A DNA stretch of 37,774 nucleotides from Syntrophaceae bacterium (lineage in GTDB: Bacteria > Desulfobacterota > SM23-61), in assembly GCA_013388675.1 (NCBI GenBank), contig JACAEW010000248.1, positions 1-37,774 on the forward strand. Reading direction: 5' to 3'. A model generated the notes under the pieces. The model saw nothing but the letters and a program-made list of their open reading frames with translations. It was not told where the DNA came from and made no database searches. The position numbers and the translations under genes were made by a program. This document shows, piece by piece, positions 15,788 to 24,557 of this stretch. Every line of letters starts with the position of its first letter. Position 1 is the stretch's first letter.

Positions 15788-16924
15788 TTATTTGCCGGAC
15801 TCCAGGGTCTCTATGAATGCTCTCAATCTCGTCTCCATGGCTCCCAGCGGCAAGCCGCCCGATTCGATCTCCAGGAGGAGGCTGGGGATGTTTTCCTCAT
15901 CGAACTTTTCCTTCAAATAGGGGTAGTCGAAAGCATGGGGGTCGCAGAATTTGAGGAGGAGGAAAATTACCCCCTGGGCGCCGGAAACCTTCACCCGTTC
16001 CAGGAGCCGGGTCGCGCGGTCGATCCCGGGGTTGAATTTGCAGGGACAGGGAACTTTGCGGATCAACCGGTCGGCCAGGGCCCCGATGGGGTCTCCTTCC
16101 GGAGAAGCGTCGTCGGCGAAATACCGCCAGCCCGTGCAAAGATCGTCCCCCACCAGGGACGCCCCGCAGGATTCCATTAGGGCGTATATTTGGGGCTGAT
16201 CGCAAACGCTCCCTGCCAGGAATAGGCGAGGGCCCGAAAAGGGGGAAGGCCGGCCTTCTCCCAGCTGGGAGATTAATTCCCCGAGTAATGGATTGTGCTC
16301 ATCCTTGGGCAGGAAATTAGCCGTCTTGATAATCGCGTATAGGTCGGAGGGGGGAATCCGGCCGGGGTTTTCGGACTGCAGGCCGGCGACCTCTTTCAGC
16401 AGGCGCCGGTTCTCGTTGAAAAGGAGAATCGCCCCGCGAAGGTCATCATCCGAGACCGCACGGCCGATGAACTCCTCCAGGCCTCGGCGGAAGCGGCGCA
16501 GTTCCGCGATCAGGTAGGTTTTGGCGCTTTCGGTGTGCAGCTTTACCGGGAGACCCAGGTCCCAATGAAAGGCGAAATGAAGGTTCTCCGCCCAGATGTC
16601 CGACAGGCGCTGGATGGAGTCGCAGGTGTGGGGAAAGACGGTTCCGTCGAGGTAGCTCAGCTCCCCCCGCAGGGCCGATTCCAGGCTGCTCTGGACCAGG
16701 GAGCAGCTATAGCTCTGGAGGTGGCGGGAAGCCAGGGAAATGGTATCCCGGGAGCTCAGGATCCGCACGGGAAGAAAGCCGGCGGCCTGAATCATCTCCT
16801 CCGGGGTGTTGGTGCAGAAATAGCCAAGGATTTTTCTCCCGGGTTTACCTTTCCAGGATTTTAAGTATGCCGAGGGGTCTGCGGCAAGTTTTTTTATCGT
16901 CTCGACGGCTTTGGGTTTTTCCAT
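15788..16924 (-). CDS. 2-hydroxyacyl-CoA dehydratase / benzoyl-CoA reductase family subunit (smaller)
   Basis: A 378-residue partner subunit. Recognisable features are ILGYFCTNTPEEMIQAAGFL near the N-terminus, a Cys-rich FPHTCDSIQRLSDIW, and a C-terminal FLLLKFCDPHAFDYPYLKE, which resembles the family's late Cys motif. Together with the downstream 417-residue gene it forms the usual two-subunit core carrying [4Fe-4S] clusters. Lengths and gene order (378 then 417) resemble bcrC-bcrB, but fldBC/hgdAB-type dehydratases cannot be excluded. The ATG at 16924 (AGGGGATT upstream) is preferred to the TTG two codons earlier. It is the first gene of a minus-strand operon with the other subunit and the HTH/zinc-ribbon protein. 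Confidence 0.87.
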   Translation of the reverse strand: MEKPKAVETIKKLAADPSAYLKSWKGKPGRKILGYFCTNTPEEMIQAAGFLPVRILSSRDTISLASRHLQSYSCSLVQSSLESALRGELSYLDGTVFPHTCDSIQRLSDIWAENLHFAFHWDLGLPVKLHTESAKTYLIAELRRFRRGLEEFIGRAVSDDDLRGAILLFNENRRLLKEVAGLQSENPGRIPPSDLYAIIKTANFLPKDEHNPLLGELISQLGEGRPSPFSGPRLFLAGSVCDQPQIYALMESCGASLVGDDLCTGWRYFADDASPEGDPIGALADRLIRKVPCPCKFNPGIDRATRLLERVKVSGAQGVIFLLLKFCDPHAFDYPYLKEKFDEENIPSLLLEIESGGLPLGAMETRLRAFIETLESGK

Positions 16925-16930
16925 GAGCAA

Positions 16931-17428
16931 TCCCCTGAATTTTTGAATGGATTCTACAAAAAATCGGATGTTTCGTCTATGATAAAAAAATGGAGCCGCC
17001 GGGAAACGGGGCAGGGATGACCGGAATCATCGCTCGCCCCGTTCCCTTGGGGTTGAATAAAGGGGGGATTCGCGGGGGCGCTATAAGTGGGAAGCGCTCA
17101 TGGAACGGATAGGGCGGGGCTTAGGATCGTCCCCAGGGCTTCCCCCGAAATCCCTCCCGGCCTCCCTTTTTCAAAGGGAAGAGAGCTTTTTTGTTTGATT
17201 CAGAGAAATAGAAGCGAAACTCCCCCTTTGAAAAAGGAGGATCAAGGGGGATTTCTAGGATTCCTCACATATTAGGAACTCTTTTCTCATGTGGCGAAAC
17301 AGATACAGAAAAGTTTATGGCCCGGGATTTGCGCATCCTATGGCGGCCTGAAGAGTATGAACTGGTTTAGACCGATTTTGGAACGGCTGAACGGATTAAA
17401 TTTTATCCGTACATAAGGAGTCACCGGC
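16931..17428. other. Divergent intergenic region with inverted repeat
   Basis: About 500 bases between the divergent dehydratase-type operon and the metallophosphoesterase gene. No coding potential is recognised. It contains the inverted repeat pair at 17147-17255 and, just before the next gene, an AT-rich palindrome CGGAT...ATCCG (about 17392-17409), which could be an operator, and the ribosome site AAGGAG (17415-17420). Confidence 0.5.
17147..17255. repeat. Imperfect inverted repeat of a CCCTTTTTCAAAGGG family
   Basis: Left arm 17147-17180 (GAAATCCCTCCCGGCCTCCC, then TTTTTCAAAGGG) and right arm 17219-17255 are imperfect reverse complements separated by about 38 bases. The arms match the element at 22079-22129. 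It is dispersed intergenic palindromic DNA, with no coding content. Confidence 0.7.
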
Positions 17429-18586
17429 TTGCGGGCAGGATATTTCTTTATCCCCGTTCTCGTTTTTGTCGCGAATTTCTACCTTTACAAGTGGATCGTT
17501 CGCCTGACCCAGCCCTCGACCCGACTTCGCCGGGCGATCCTGTCGGGCTTCATTCTCCTCATTGCCCTCTTTCCGCTGAACAAGATATGGGCGGCCTATG
17601 ATTTCAACGATTTAAATCGCTTCCTGACCTTCCTTGCGTCGAGCTGGATCGGTATCTCCTTCCTCCTCCTCCTTTTTGCGGCTGGGACCGATTTGCTCCG
17701 CTTTTCTCTTGGCAAGGCCGGTTTTTATCCAAGGATTTCTTTGCGAAGGATTCTCTTTTACCGGCGGGTGCTTGCGGCTGGGTCGGTTGGGGCATGCTTG
17801 ATCCTGGGAGGCTACGGCTTCTGGGAAGCAGACCAGGTTGGGGTGACCCGGATCGAAATTCCTCTTCGCCAATTGCCCCCCGACCTGGATGGGCTTTCGC
17901 TGGTTCATCTTACCGACGTGCACTATGGGGTGCTTCATGAAAACGGAAGGCTGTCCGAGCTGGTTGGGCGGGTGAATGAGTTAAAGCCTGACCTGGTGGT
18001 CTTCACCGGAGACCTAGTGGATGCGGCTGTTGCCCATATGGAGGAAATGGCGGGTCCTCTGTCCTCCCTGAAACCCCGCTTTGGGACCTTCGCCGTCATG
18101 GGAAACCACGAATTCTTTGCCGGGGCAAACCGGGCCGAAGCGATCATGAGGCAGGCGGGCATCCATGTGCTGCGCAATCAGGCGCAGGTTCTTCCAGGGG
18201 GATTGCAGCTAATGGGGATTGACGATCCGGCTGCGGCCCGAGCCGGGCTGCCGCTGCCCGATTTCGCCGGGCTGATTAAGCAATTGGACCCCCAAAAACC
18301 GTCCATTTTGCTCTACCACCAGCCCCTTCGTTTTGAGGAGGCCGCTGCGGAAAAGGTAGGTCTGAAATTGAGCGGTCACCTCCATGGGCCCCAGCTACTA
18401 CCCATGGTCCCCCTAGTAAAGCTTTTCTACCCAAGGTTGCAGGGTCTTTTCCGTCTGGAAGAAAGCTACCTTTATGTCAGCCGCGGAGTGGGGACCGGAG
18501 GCCCCCCCATGCGCTTGGGATCGCCGCCGGAGATCGTCCACATAACCCTGCGGAGCCCAAACCGGACAAACCCGCGCAGGGATTAG
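17429..18586 (+). CDS. Membrane-anchored metallophosphoesterase
   Basis: A 385-residue protein starting at TTG 17429 (AAGGAG 8 bases upstream). Four hydrophobic segments cover about residues 5-130, followed by a calcineurin-like phosphoesterase domain. All metal-binding blocks are visible in order: LTDVHYG, FTGDLVD, MGNHEFF, LYHQP and SGHLHGPQ. It probably acts at the cytoplasmic membrane with a dinuclear metal centre. The closest family shape is the YaeI-like phosphoesterases, some of which act on lipid-linked pyrophosphates (family knowledge; the substrate here is unknown). The gene stands alone, converging on the iron alcohol dehydrogenase gene. Confidence 0.9.
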   Translation: MRAGYFFIPVLVFVANFYLYKWIVRLTQPSTRLRRAILSGFILLIALFPLNKIWAAYDFNDLNRFLTFLASSWIGISFLLLLFAAGTDLLRFSLGKAGFYPRISLRRILFYRRVLAAGSVGACLILGGYGFWEADQVGVTRIEIPLRQLPPDLDGLSLVHLTDVHYGVLHENGRLSELVGRVNELKPDLVVFTGDLVDAAVAHMEEMAGPLSSLKPRFGTFAVMGNHEFFAGANRAEAIMRQAGIHVLRNQAQVLPGGLQLMGIDDPAAARAGLPLPDFAGLIKQLDPQKPSILLYHQPLRFEEAAAEKVGLKLSGHLHGPQLLPMVPLVKLFYPRLQGLFRLEESYLYVSRGVGTGGPPMRLGSPPEIVHITLRSPNRTNPRRD

Positions 18587-18651
18587 GCGCAGGGGCGACC
18601 CAGCCGGTTGCCCGCTTGGGGTTTCCTGCTTCCCTCGAAATTCCGCACCGG

Positions 18652-19809
18652 TCAAAAAGCTTCCCGGAAGAGCCTCTCGACCTCCTCCACCTTAACCACC
18701 CGGGGATTGAAACCCAGGGCTCTTTTCATATTCATGGTATCCGCCGCAAGCTGGCCAATGCCTTCCGCCTTCACTCCCGCTTCGCTCAGGCGCCCAGGAA
18801 TTCCCACATCCGCGGAAAGCTGGCGGACGGCTTCAACCGCTTTTTTCCCGGCATCCACCGCGGATAATCCTTCCACTTTTTCTCCCAGGGCCTGCGCGAC
18901 CTGCCCGAATTTTTCCAGCCGGGCGATCAGGTTGAAATTCATCACCAAGGGCAGGAGGATGGCGTTGGCAACCCCGTGGGGAACGTCGTATCGCCCTCCC
19001 AGCGGATGGGCCATGGCATGGACCAGCCCCACTCCGGCGTTGGAGAAGGCGACTCCCGCCAGGGTGCTGGCCATGGCCATCTGAGACCGGGCCTCCTGAT
19101 TGGCCCCGTTGGCTACGGACGGACGCAGATATTCGCCGATCAAGCGGATTGCGTGCAAGCCCAGGGCATCGGAAAAAGGCTGGGAGTTCGTGGAAACGAA
19201 AGACTCGATGGCATGGGTGAGGGCATCCATACCCGTGGCCGCGGCAAGCGGGGGAGGCATGCTTTCCATCAGGGAGGGGTCCACGATTCCAACCCTGGGG
19301 ATCAAGAAGGGGCTCCCGATCCCCGCCTTGAAGCTCCTCTCCGTATCGGTGACCACCGAAAACTGGGTCACCTCGCTCCCGGTGCCCGATGTGGTGGGGA
19401 TGGCGATCAAAGGGGGCAGGGGGTTCTTTACCGCAGTTCCCCGGAGATAATCTTGCAAAGGCCCCGGATTGGTCATTAAAATCCCTACGGCCTTTGCCGA
19501 ATCAATGGGGCTCCCGCCGCCCAGGCCGATGATGAGGTCGCACTCCTTTTTCTTGGCGAATTCAAATGCCTCAAGAACCGTATGGTCGCGGGGGTTGGGT
19601 TCGATCTGGTCGAAAATGTGAGCCCTTACGCCGGCCCGCTCAAGAGGGGTCAGGACCCTCTCCAATAGTCCGGCCCCGATCACCCCTTTATCGGTTATGA
19701 TCAAGACCTTGTTCTTTCCGAATTCTTTTGCCTTCTCCGGAATTATCTCCACAGCACCGGCCCCAAAAAGGATGCTGCTCGGGAGAGACAAGGTATAGGT
19801 TTTGGGCAT
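18652..19809 (-). CDS. Iron-containing alcohol dehydrogenase
   Basis: A 385-residue group III (iron-dependent) alcohol dehydrogenase. The NAD-binding motif GGGSPIDSAKAVG is at about 97-109, followed by TTSGTGSEVTQFSV. The metal region shows GMDALTHAIES and HAMAHPLGGRYDVPHG, with the expected Asp and His ligands. It interconverts an alcohol and an aldehyde or ketone with NAD(P); the substrate cannot be predicted. Length is normal for the family. The start has AGGAGAAGG upstream, and a TTGACA-bearing promoter candidate lies 50-80 bases before it. It is a single gene between the histidine kinase and the metallophosphoesterase, perhaps feeding or drawing on aldehydes handled by the AOR at 28246. 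Confidence 0.93.
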   Translation of the reverse strand: MPKTYTLSLPSSILFGAGAVEIIPEKAKEFGKNKVLIITDKGVIGAGLLERVLTPLERAGVRAHIFDQIEPNPRDHTVLEAFEFAKKKECDLIIGLGGGSPIDSAKAVGILMTNPGPLQDYLRGTAVKNPLPPLIAIPTTSGTGSEVTQFSVVTDTERSFKAGIGSPFLIPRVGIVDPSLMESMPPPLAAATGMDALTHAIESFVSTNSQPFSDALGLHAIRLIGEYLRPSVANGANQEARSQMAMASTLAGVAFSNAGVGLVHAMAHPLGGRYDVPHGVANAILLPLVMNFNLIARLEKFGQVAQALGEKVEGLSAVDAGKKAVEAVRQLSADVGIPGRLSEAGVKAEGIGQLAADTMNMKRALGFNPRVVKVEEVERLFREAF

Positions 19810-19859
19810 CTTCCTTCTCCTTTCCTTGGCTTTTTTATCTTTTGATGAATACCGATGGG

Positions 19860-19888
19860 AACCTACACCGTTTGGCCGGTTCTGTCAA
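19860..19888 (-). promoter_or_regulatory. Candidate sigma70 promoter of the iron alcohol dehydrogenase gene
   Basis: On the minus strand a perfect TTGACA (19888-19883) is followed after 17 bases by TAGGTT (19865-19860), which is a 3-of-6 match to TATAAT. The ATG is about 50 bases downstream. The -10 is weak, so this is moderate evidence. Confidence 0.45.
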
Positions 19889-19919
19889 TGGTTTTTGGAA
19901 TTCGTGGGGCAGGAATCGC

Positions 19920-21737
19920 CTAAGCTGGAGAAGGGGCCAGCGGTAATTCGATGCGAAAAGTGGTTCGTCCATTCAGGGATTCAACTTCGATCTTGCCGTC
20001 CATATGTTTGACCAGGCGGGTGGTGATGTGCAGGCCCCGTCCCCGGCTTTCCCCCAACAGGCACCGTTCTTTTTCTTCCTCCGAGATCTCCCCGGTGTTG
20101 GTGATTTCGGCCACCGCCCACGCGGATTTCGGGTAACACCGGATCACAAGCTCTCCCCCATCGGGAGTGGCCTGGGAGGCGTTATTGAGGAGGTTATCGA
20201 AGACCCGTTCAATATGCAGAGGAAAACACCGGACCCACAGGGGACATTTCAAGTCCTTTTCGATATGAAGCCTATTTTCCCTCTTGATTTCCCGGATGGC
20301 TTCTTCATTGATCCGGCAACGCCTCTTCAGAATATCGCTCATGTCCAGCGTCGTTTCCTTCCCTTCGCCATGGAGAGTCAGAGCCAAGGCTTGGATTCGG
20401 GAAGATTCCTCCAGGATGATTTCCAGGGCCTGCTGGACCTTTTCTTTCTTGGGAAGGTCGGGAACTTCGCTCAGAATTCGGTCCAATCGTTTGGCGAACC
20501 CGGCGATGGCAATGGCCGGATTCTTGAAGTCGTGCAGAATGTCGCCCATTTTCTCCAGGCGGAGGCCTTTCATCAGCTCTTTGCCCAGGAAGCTGAAAAC
20601 CATGATCTCGTCCTCGGCAAACTGCTGGTGGTGGGCCTGGGCATCGAAGGCCAAAAAGTACTGGACGACCCCATCCACTTCGAGCGGAATATAGAGAACG
20701 CAGTTAATCTGCTGCGAAGCCAAGTAGTTTTTCAGATGGGCAGGCAGAAGATGGCTCATCTGAGGGTTCGTGATCAGGATGTAGGAAGGGTGAACCTTTT
20801 CATTCTCGAAATCGCCGAAGGGCCCGGTCCGTTTCAAAATCGCCCGGATGTAGGGTTCGTCGGCCGAAAAAATTTTCCCGATCCCATGTTGCGCCCCCGG
20901 GAAGCCGGCTTCCAGGCAAACATGTTCCCGGTCTTCCAACACTGAAAAAAGGGTGCAGCGCTGGATTTTCATGAAATCGGCCAGAGCGGGGATCACCCGG
21001 TTGAAGACGTCCTTCATCTTGATCCCTTCCCGCCGGGCCAAACGAAGGTAAATATCTTCCAAAATCTTGTCCCTGGCCAGGTTGATTTTTTGCATGGAAA
21101 GGATTCTCTTCCGGGCGATCACGTACTCCACCCTTCGGGAAAGGACTTCGGCCATTTGAACTTCATAAGGGGAGAAGACCTTGTCTTCTTGCTTGTAGAA
21201 GACCTGGAGAACTCCCTGGGTGTCGGGACCCTGGGGGGTGAAACGGGGCAAAGAGATGGGAACCGCGAGCATGGAATGGATCCCGATCTCCCGGGCCTTC
21301 TCTTCATCCTGATAATTCGGGTCCTTGAAAATATTGGGGCTCTGGTAGGATCGCTGGGTTTTGATGACTTCGTCGGCGATGGCCTTATCGAAGGGGGTCA
21401 GCTCGAGGATATCCTTCCCCAGAAGGGGAGAATAAGGAAAGGAGGTCTCTCCTTCGCCGAAGGAATCGTAAATCCGGATGCTGGCGAAATCCGCTCCCAG
21501 GAATTGGACGATATTTCGGCCCAGGGAGCGAAGAATCTCTTTTTCACTGAGCCGGGGGTCGATCTCCAGGATGGTCTCTACCTGGCGAATGATTCGATCG
21601 ACATACCGGTCCAGGATCTCGTTCTTCATCCGGTCGGCCAGGGCCGGGAGGTCCGCATCGGGCAGGTTGATGCCTTTCTCAGCTAGGCATAGCCCGATCT
21701 GCTGGACCAGTTGGGGATCGATTTCCCAAAAGCTCAT
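19920..21737 (-). CDS. GAF-domain sensor histidine kinase (soluble)
   Basis: A 605-residue kinase without membrane segments or a signal peptide. Two GAF-like domains occupy about residues 60-215 and 235-395. The phosphorylation box ILHDFKNPAIAIAGFAKRL (about 405-423) carries the phospho-acceptor His. The ATPase domain shows the N-box FDNLLNNASQAT, a divergent G1 region (ITNTGEISEEE) and the G2 box RGRGLHITTRLVKHM. It would sense a cytoplasmic ligand or redox cue and phosphorylate a response regulator, but no response regulator is adjacent, so this is an orphan kinase. AAGGGTC precedes the ATG at 21737. Confidence 0.92.
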   Translation of the reverse strand: MSFWEIDPQLVQQIGLCLAEKGINLPDADLPALADRMKNEILDRYVDRIIRQVETILEIDPRLSEKEILRSLGRNIVQFLGADFASIRIYDSFGEGETSFPYSPLLGKDILELTPFDKAIADEVIKTQRSYQSPNIFKDPNYQDEEKAREIGIHSMLAVPISLPRFTPQGPDTQGVLQVFYKQEDKVFSPYEVQMAEVLSRRVEYVIARKRILSMQKINLARDKILEDIYLRLARREGIKMKDVFNRVIPALADFMKIQRCTLFSVLEDREHVCLEAGFPGAQHGIGKIFSADEPYIRAILKRTGPFGDFENEKVHPSYILITNPQMSHLLPAHLKNYLASQQINCVLYIPLEVDGVVQYFLAFDAQAHHQQFAEDEIMVFSFLGKELMKGLRLEKMGDILHDFKNPAIAIAGFAKRLDRILSEVPDLPKKEKVQQALEIILEESSRIQALALTLHGEGKETTLDMSDILKRRCRINEEAIREIKRENRLHIEKDLKCPLWVRCFPLHIERVFDNLLNNASQATPDGGELVIRCYPKSAWAVAEITNTGEISEEEKERCLLGESRGRGLHITTRLVKHMDGKIEVESLNGRTTFRIELPLAPSPA

Positions 21738-22078
21738 GACCCTTGGACGCTATTGGCTGGAAGGTTTCGAGTCTCGATTCCGGGGAGGAGTCCATACCCC
21801 GAAGGGTGAAACGCCGTCCACCCGGGAGTGGGGACTTTCAACCCATCCCTCTTTTTCCCGGCTTTTGCTGGGATAAGCGGGGTAACGGCCACCCGGGCGG
21901 GCTGACAACCGGATAAACAGGCCGATTGATTCAAAAAATAGCATGAACCCCGCGAATTTTCAAGGCCGAAGAAATTATATTTTTTCCGGGAAGGAAGCCT
22001 TAAGGGGATGAATTCCCCCAAATCGTTGGGCCCATCCTTCCGAATTTGTATGAGTTTAGCCTTTTGAAGTGGCCTCTT

Positions 22079-22129
22079 TAAATCCCCCCTCCGCCCCCCT
22101 TTTTCAAAGGGGGGAACGGGGGGATTTTT
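22079..22129. repeat. Palindromic intergenic repeat, third arm of the CCCTTTTTCAAAGGG family
   Basis: AAATCCCCCCTCCGCCCCCC then TTTTTCAAAGGGGGG is followed by AACGGGGGGATTTTT. The element folds on itself and matches both arms of the inverted repeat at 17147-17255. Confidence 0.65.
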
Positions 22130-22210
22130 GCAGATGCCTTGCTCAAAAGATCGATGTTGAGAGATATGGCCCCTTTTTTCAAAAGGCTAAAGGGTTACCC
22201 GAATTTTTAC

Positions 22211-22239
22211 TTGCCCTTCGAAGGGGGAGAGGCTAGAAT
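22211..22239 (+). promoter_or_regulatory. Candidate sigma70 promoter of the kor operon
   Basis: TTGCCC (22211-22216) and TAGAAT (22234-22239) are separated by exactly 17 bases. The -10 is a 5-of-6 match. The korD start codon is about 70 bases downstream, with no other gene between. Confidence 0.6.
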
Positions 22240-22308
22240 GAGCCTATTTGATTTTGGCCAATAAATTCGACCCATTCACCGGGCTGTAAGGAAAGGAGGA
22301 CGTCCGGG

Positions 22309-22542
22309 ATGCCCATCACCATTATCAAGGACTTCTGCAAAGGCTGCGGCTTTTGCATTGAAAACTGCCCGAAGAAAGTCTATGAACTTTCCGGCGAAAT
22401 GAACAAGAAAGGGTATCGCCTGCCCCAGGCGGTGCGGATCGAAAGTTGCACCGAGTGCGGCCTCTGTGACCTCTATTGTCCGGATTTCGCCATTGTTTTG
22501 GAAAAGACCAAGAAAAAGGCCAAAGGAAAGGAGGCCCGCTGA
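22309..22542 (+). CDS. korD: 2-oxoacid:ferredoxin oxidoreductase delta subunit (2x[4Fe-4S] ferredoxin)
   Basis: A 77-residue ferredoxin-like subunit with two complete [4Fe-4S] motifs, CKGCGFCIENCPK (residues 9-21) and CTECGLCDLYCPD (about 47-59), followed by a Lys-rich tail. It transfers electrons from the TPP/Fe-S core of the oxidoreductase to soluble ferredoxin. AAAGGAGG lies 9 bases before the ATG. Its stop overlaps the korA start (TGATG), so the subunits are translationally coupled. It is the first gene of korDABC, with a promoter candidate upstream. Confidence 0.93.
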   Translation: MPITIIKDFCKGCGFCIENCPKKVYELSGEMNKKGYRLPQAVRIESCTECGLCDLYCPDFAIVLEKTKKKAKGKEAR

Positions 22543-23702
22543 TGTCCTCAGGAGTGAAGCCCGGAAAGTATTTTGTCCAGGGCGATGAAGCCATCGCCGA
22601 GGGGGCCATCGCTGCGGGTTGTCGGTTCTTCGCCGGTTATCCCATCACCCCTTCCTCGGAAACCTCGGAAACCATGGCCCGCCGTCTGCCCGAGGTGGGC
22701 GGGGTCTGTTTGCAGATGGAGGATGAACTCGCTTCCATCCATGCCGTGGGAGGGGCCTCGGTGGGGGGGCTCAAGGCCATGACCATCTCCTCCGGGCCGG
22801 GGATCAGCCTGAAACTGGAGGGGTTGGGCTGGGGGATCAAGAATGAAATTCCCTACGTGGTCGTCGATATTCAAAGGGCCGGTCCCAGCAATGGGGTCGC
22901 CACCCGCGTGGGCCAGGGGGATTTGTACACCGTGCGGTACGGCTCCGCCGGGGGAAATAACTGCACCATCGCCCTCTCCCCCAAATCGACCCAAGAGGCT
23001 TTCGACCTGACCATCGAATGCTTTAACTTAGCGGAAATCTTTCGTTGCCCCGTGTTTCTTCTCTCGGACGAGACGGTGGGACATACCCGGGAGCTTCTGG
23101 TCATTCCCCCGGAGGAGGAGCTGAGGGTAATCCAAAGGTTCAAACCCGCCGTACCGCCGGAGCAGTTCGTCATGTACCCCCTGGACACGCCGGCAGTCAT
23201 CCGCTACCCTTTCCCCAACATCGGAGAGGGGTACGGGATCTGCGTTTCCCCCTACACGCATAACTCCAAGGGGTACGCCAGCACGGCGCAGGATGTCCAG
23301 GAGAAGATGGCCAAGCGGCTGGTTTATAAGATCACCGAAAACTTGGACCAGCTCGTCCGGGTGGAAAAACAGAAGATGGAAGATGCCGAGTTTGCGGTCA
23401 TCGCCTACGGGGGGGACGCCCGTCCGGCCATGGCGGCCGTGGATATGGCCCGGGAGAGGGGAATGAGGGTAGGGTTCTTCCGCCCCGTCATCATCTGGCC
23501 ATTCCCCGACGGCGAAGTCCTCAAAGTGGCCGAGAAAGTGAAAACCATCCTGGTTTGCGAGCTCAACATCGACGGTCAGCTTTCCCGCGAGGTCGCGCGG
23601 GCGAGCAGGGGGAAAGCGGAAGTTTTCCACCTGGGATCGGGCGGCGTGGAACCCCATCTTCCCGTGCAGGTCTTTAACGAGATAAGGAGGCTTTACCTAT
23701 GA
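22542..23702 (+). CDS. korA: 2-oxoacid:ferredoxin oxidoreductase alpha subunit
   Basis: A 386-residue alpha subunit. The family signature FFAGYPITPSSE lies near residues 30-41, followed by QMEDELASIHAVGGASVGG and a pyrimidine-binding domain. A Rossmann-like domain is at the C-terminus. With korB it forms the TPP-dependent core that oxidatively decarboxylates a 2-oxoacid to acyl-CoA, reducing ferredoxin; the reaction is reversible and can fix CO2. The size and separate subunits fit 2-oxoglutarate- or branched-chain-type enzymes better than the fused pyruvate enzyme, but the substrate is not certain. ATG 22542 is chosen because AAAGGAGG precedes it and korD ends there; the frame extends upstream inside korD. 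Confidence 0.93.
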   Translation: MSSGVKPGKYFVQGDEAIAEGAIAAGCRFFAGYPITPSSETSETMARRLPEVGGVCLQMEDELASIHAVGGASVGGLKAMTISSGPGISLKLEGLGWGIKNEIPYVVVDIQRAGPSNGVATRVGQGDLYTVRYGSAGGNNCTIALSPKSTQEAFDLTIECFNLAEIFRCPVFLLSDETVGHTRELLVIPPEEELRVIQRFKPAVPPEQFVMYPLDTPAVIRYPFPNIGEGYGICVSPYTHNSKGYASTAQDVQEKMAKRLVYKITENLDQLVRVEKQKMEDAEFAVIAYGGDARPAMAAVDMARERGMRVGFFRPVIIWPFPDGEVLKVAEKVKTILVCELNIDGQLSREVARASRGKAEVFHLGSGGVEPHLPVQVFNEIRRLYL

Positions 23703-24553
23703 GCACGGTCGGCGAAACTTTGAAACTTCTCCATCCGTTGGTCCAAAAATACCTGCGCAAAGAGCGCATGCCTCACATGGCTTGTTCGGGATGCGGGATC
23801 GGCCAGGTTACCCATTCGGTCCTGTTGGCGATCGACGAATTGGGCCTCACTCCTCAGAATACCGTTTGGGTCCAGGGAGTGGGTTGCAGCAGCCGAATTA
23901 CCTATTCCACCTGGGTGGGGGATAATGTCGACGCTCATCACGGCCGGATCTTTGCCGTGGCCACGGGACTGAAGATGGCCCGGCCGGATATGAATTTCAT
24001 CCTCTTCACCGGGGACGGAGATTGCGGGGCCATCGGGGGCAACCACTTCATCCATGCCTGCCGCCGTAACCTGGATGTGACCGCTATTCTTTTCAACAAC
24101 GGCATTTACGGCATGACCGGCGGGCAGGTCGCTCCCACTTCTCCGGTGGGCGCGGTCACTACAACCACCCCTTACGGAAACATCGAAGACCCCTTTGATA
24201 TGTGCCAGATGGCCGTGGCCGCCGGGGCCGCTTACGTGGCCCGCTGGAGGTCCACCGATTTCAAGCCCCTGGTGGCCTCGATCAAAAAAGGCATTCAAAC
24301 CAAGGGGTTGGCCTTCATCGAGGTCCTGCTCCAGTGTCCCACAAACTTCGGCCGGTATGTCCTGAAGACGAGTTCTCCGCAGGAAGTGGTGAAATACATC
24401 AAAGAACATTCTATCTCCCAGAAGGACGCCGGCAAGCTTAGCCGGGAGGAGCTGGCCGGCAAGTACCTCCTCGGCGAATTTGTCTATCGACCGGAGAGGA
24501 AAGGGATTGTGGAGCGGTACCAGGAATTCTTGAAAGCCCACCAGAAGGAGTAG
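23699..24553 (+). CDS. korB: 2-oxoacid:ferredoxin oxidoreductase beta subunit (TPP-binding)
   Basis: A 284-residue TPP-binding subunit. MACSGCGIGQ near residue 25 carries the Fe-S-type cysteines typical of KorB/PorB, and the TPP motif GDGDCGAIGGNHFIHA is followed by ILFNNGIYGMTGGQVAPTSP. It performs decarboxylation and radical chemistry on the 2-oxoacid. The start overlaps the korA stop (ATGA), and korC follows after 4 bases, so all four kor genes form one translation-coupled unit. Confidence 0.94.
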   Translation: MSTVGETLKLLHPLVQKYLRKERMPHMACSGCGIGQVTHSVLLAIDELGLTPQNTVWVQGVGCSSRITYSTWVGDNVDAHHGRIFAVATGLKMARPDMNFILFTGDGDCGAIGGNHFIHACRRNLDVTAILFNNGIYGMTGGQVAPTSPVGAVTTTTPYGNIEDPFDMCQMAVAAGAAYVARWRSTDFKPLVASIKKGIQTKGLAFIEVLLQCPTNFGRYVLKTSSPQEVVKYIKEHSISQKDAGKLSREELAGKYLLGEFVYRPERKGIVERYQEFLKAHQKE

Positions 24554-24557
24554 CTCT

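Larger units (their letters stand above)
21738..22308. other. Divergent intergenic region upstream of kor genes
   Basis: About 570 bases between the histidine kinase and the ferredoxin gene. No gene is recognised. It holds short GC-rich hairpins at about 21840-21900 (for example CCCGGC/GCTGGG), the palindrome at 22079-22129, and a good promoter candidate for the kor genes at 22211-22239, followed by the ribosome site AAAGGAGG of korD. Confidence 0.5.

Noticed and set aside
17392..17409. CGGAT...ATCCG palindrome as a definite operator
   Set aside because: Only five-base arms and no second site; kept as a remark in the intergenic entry.
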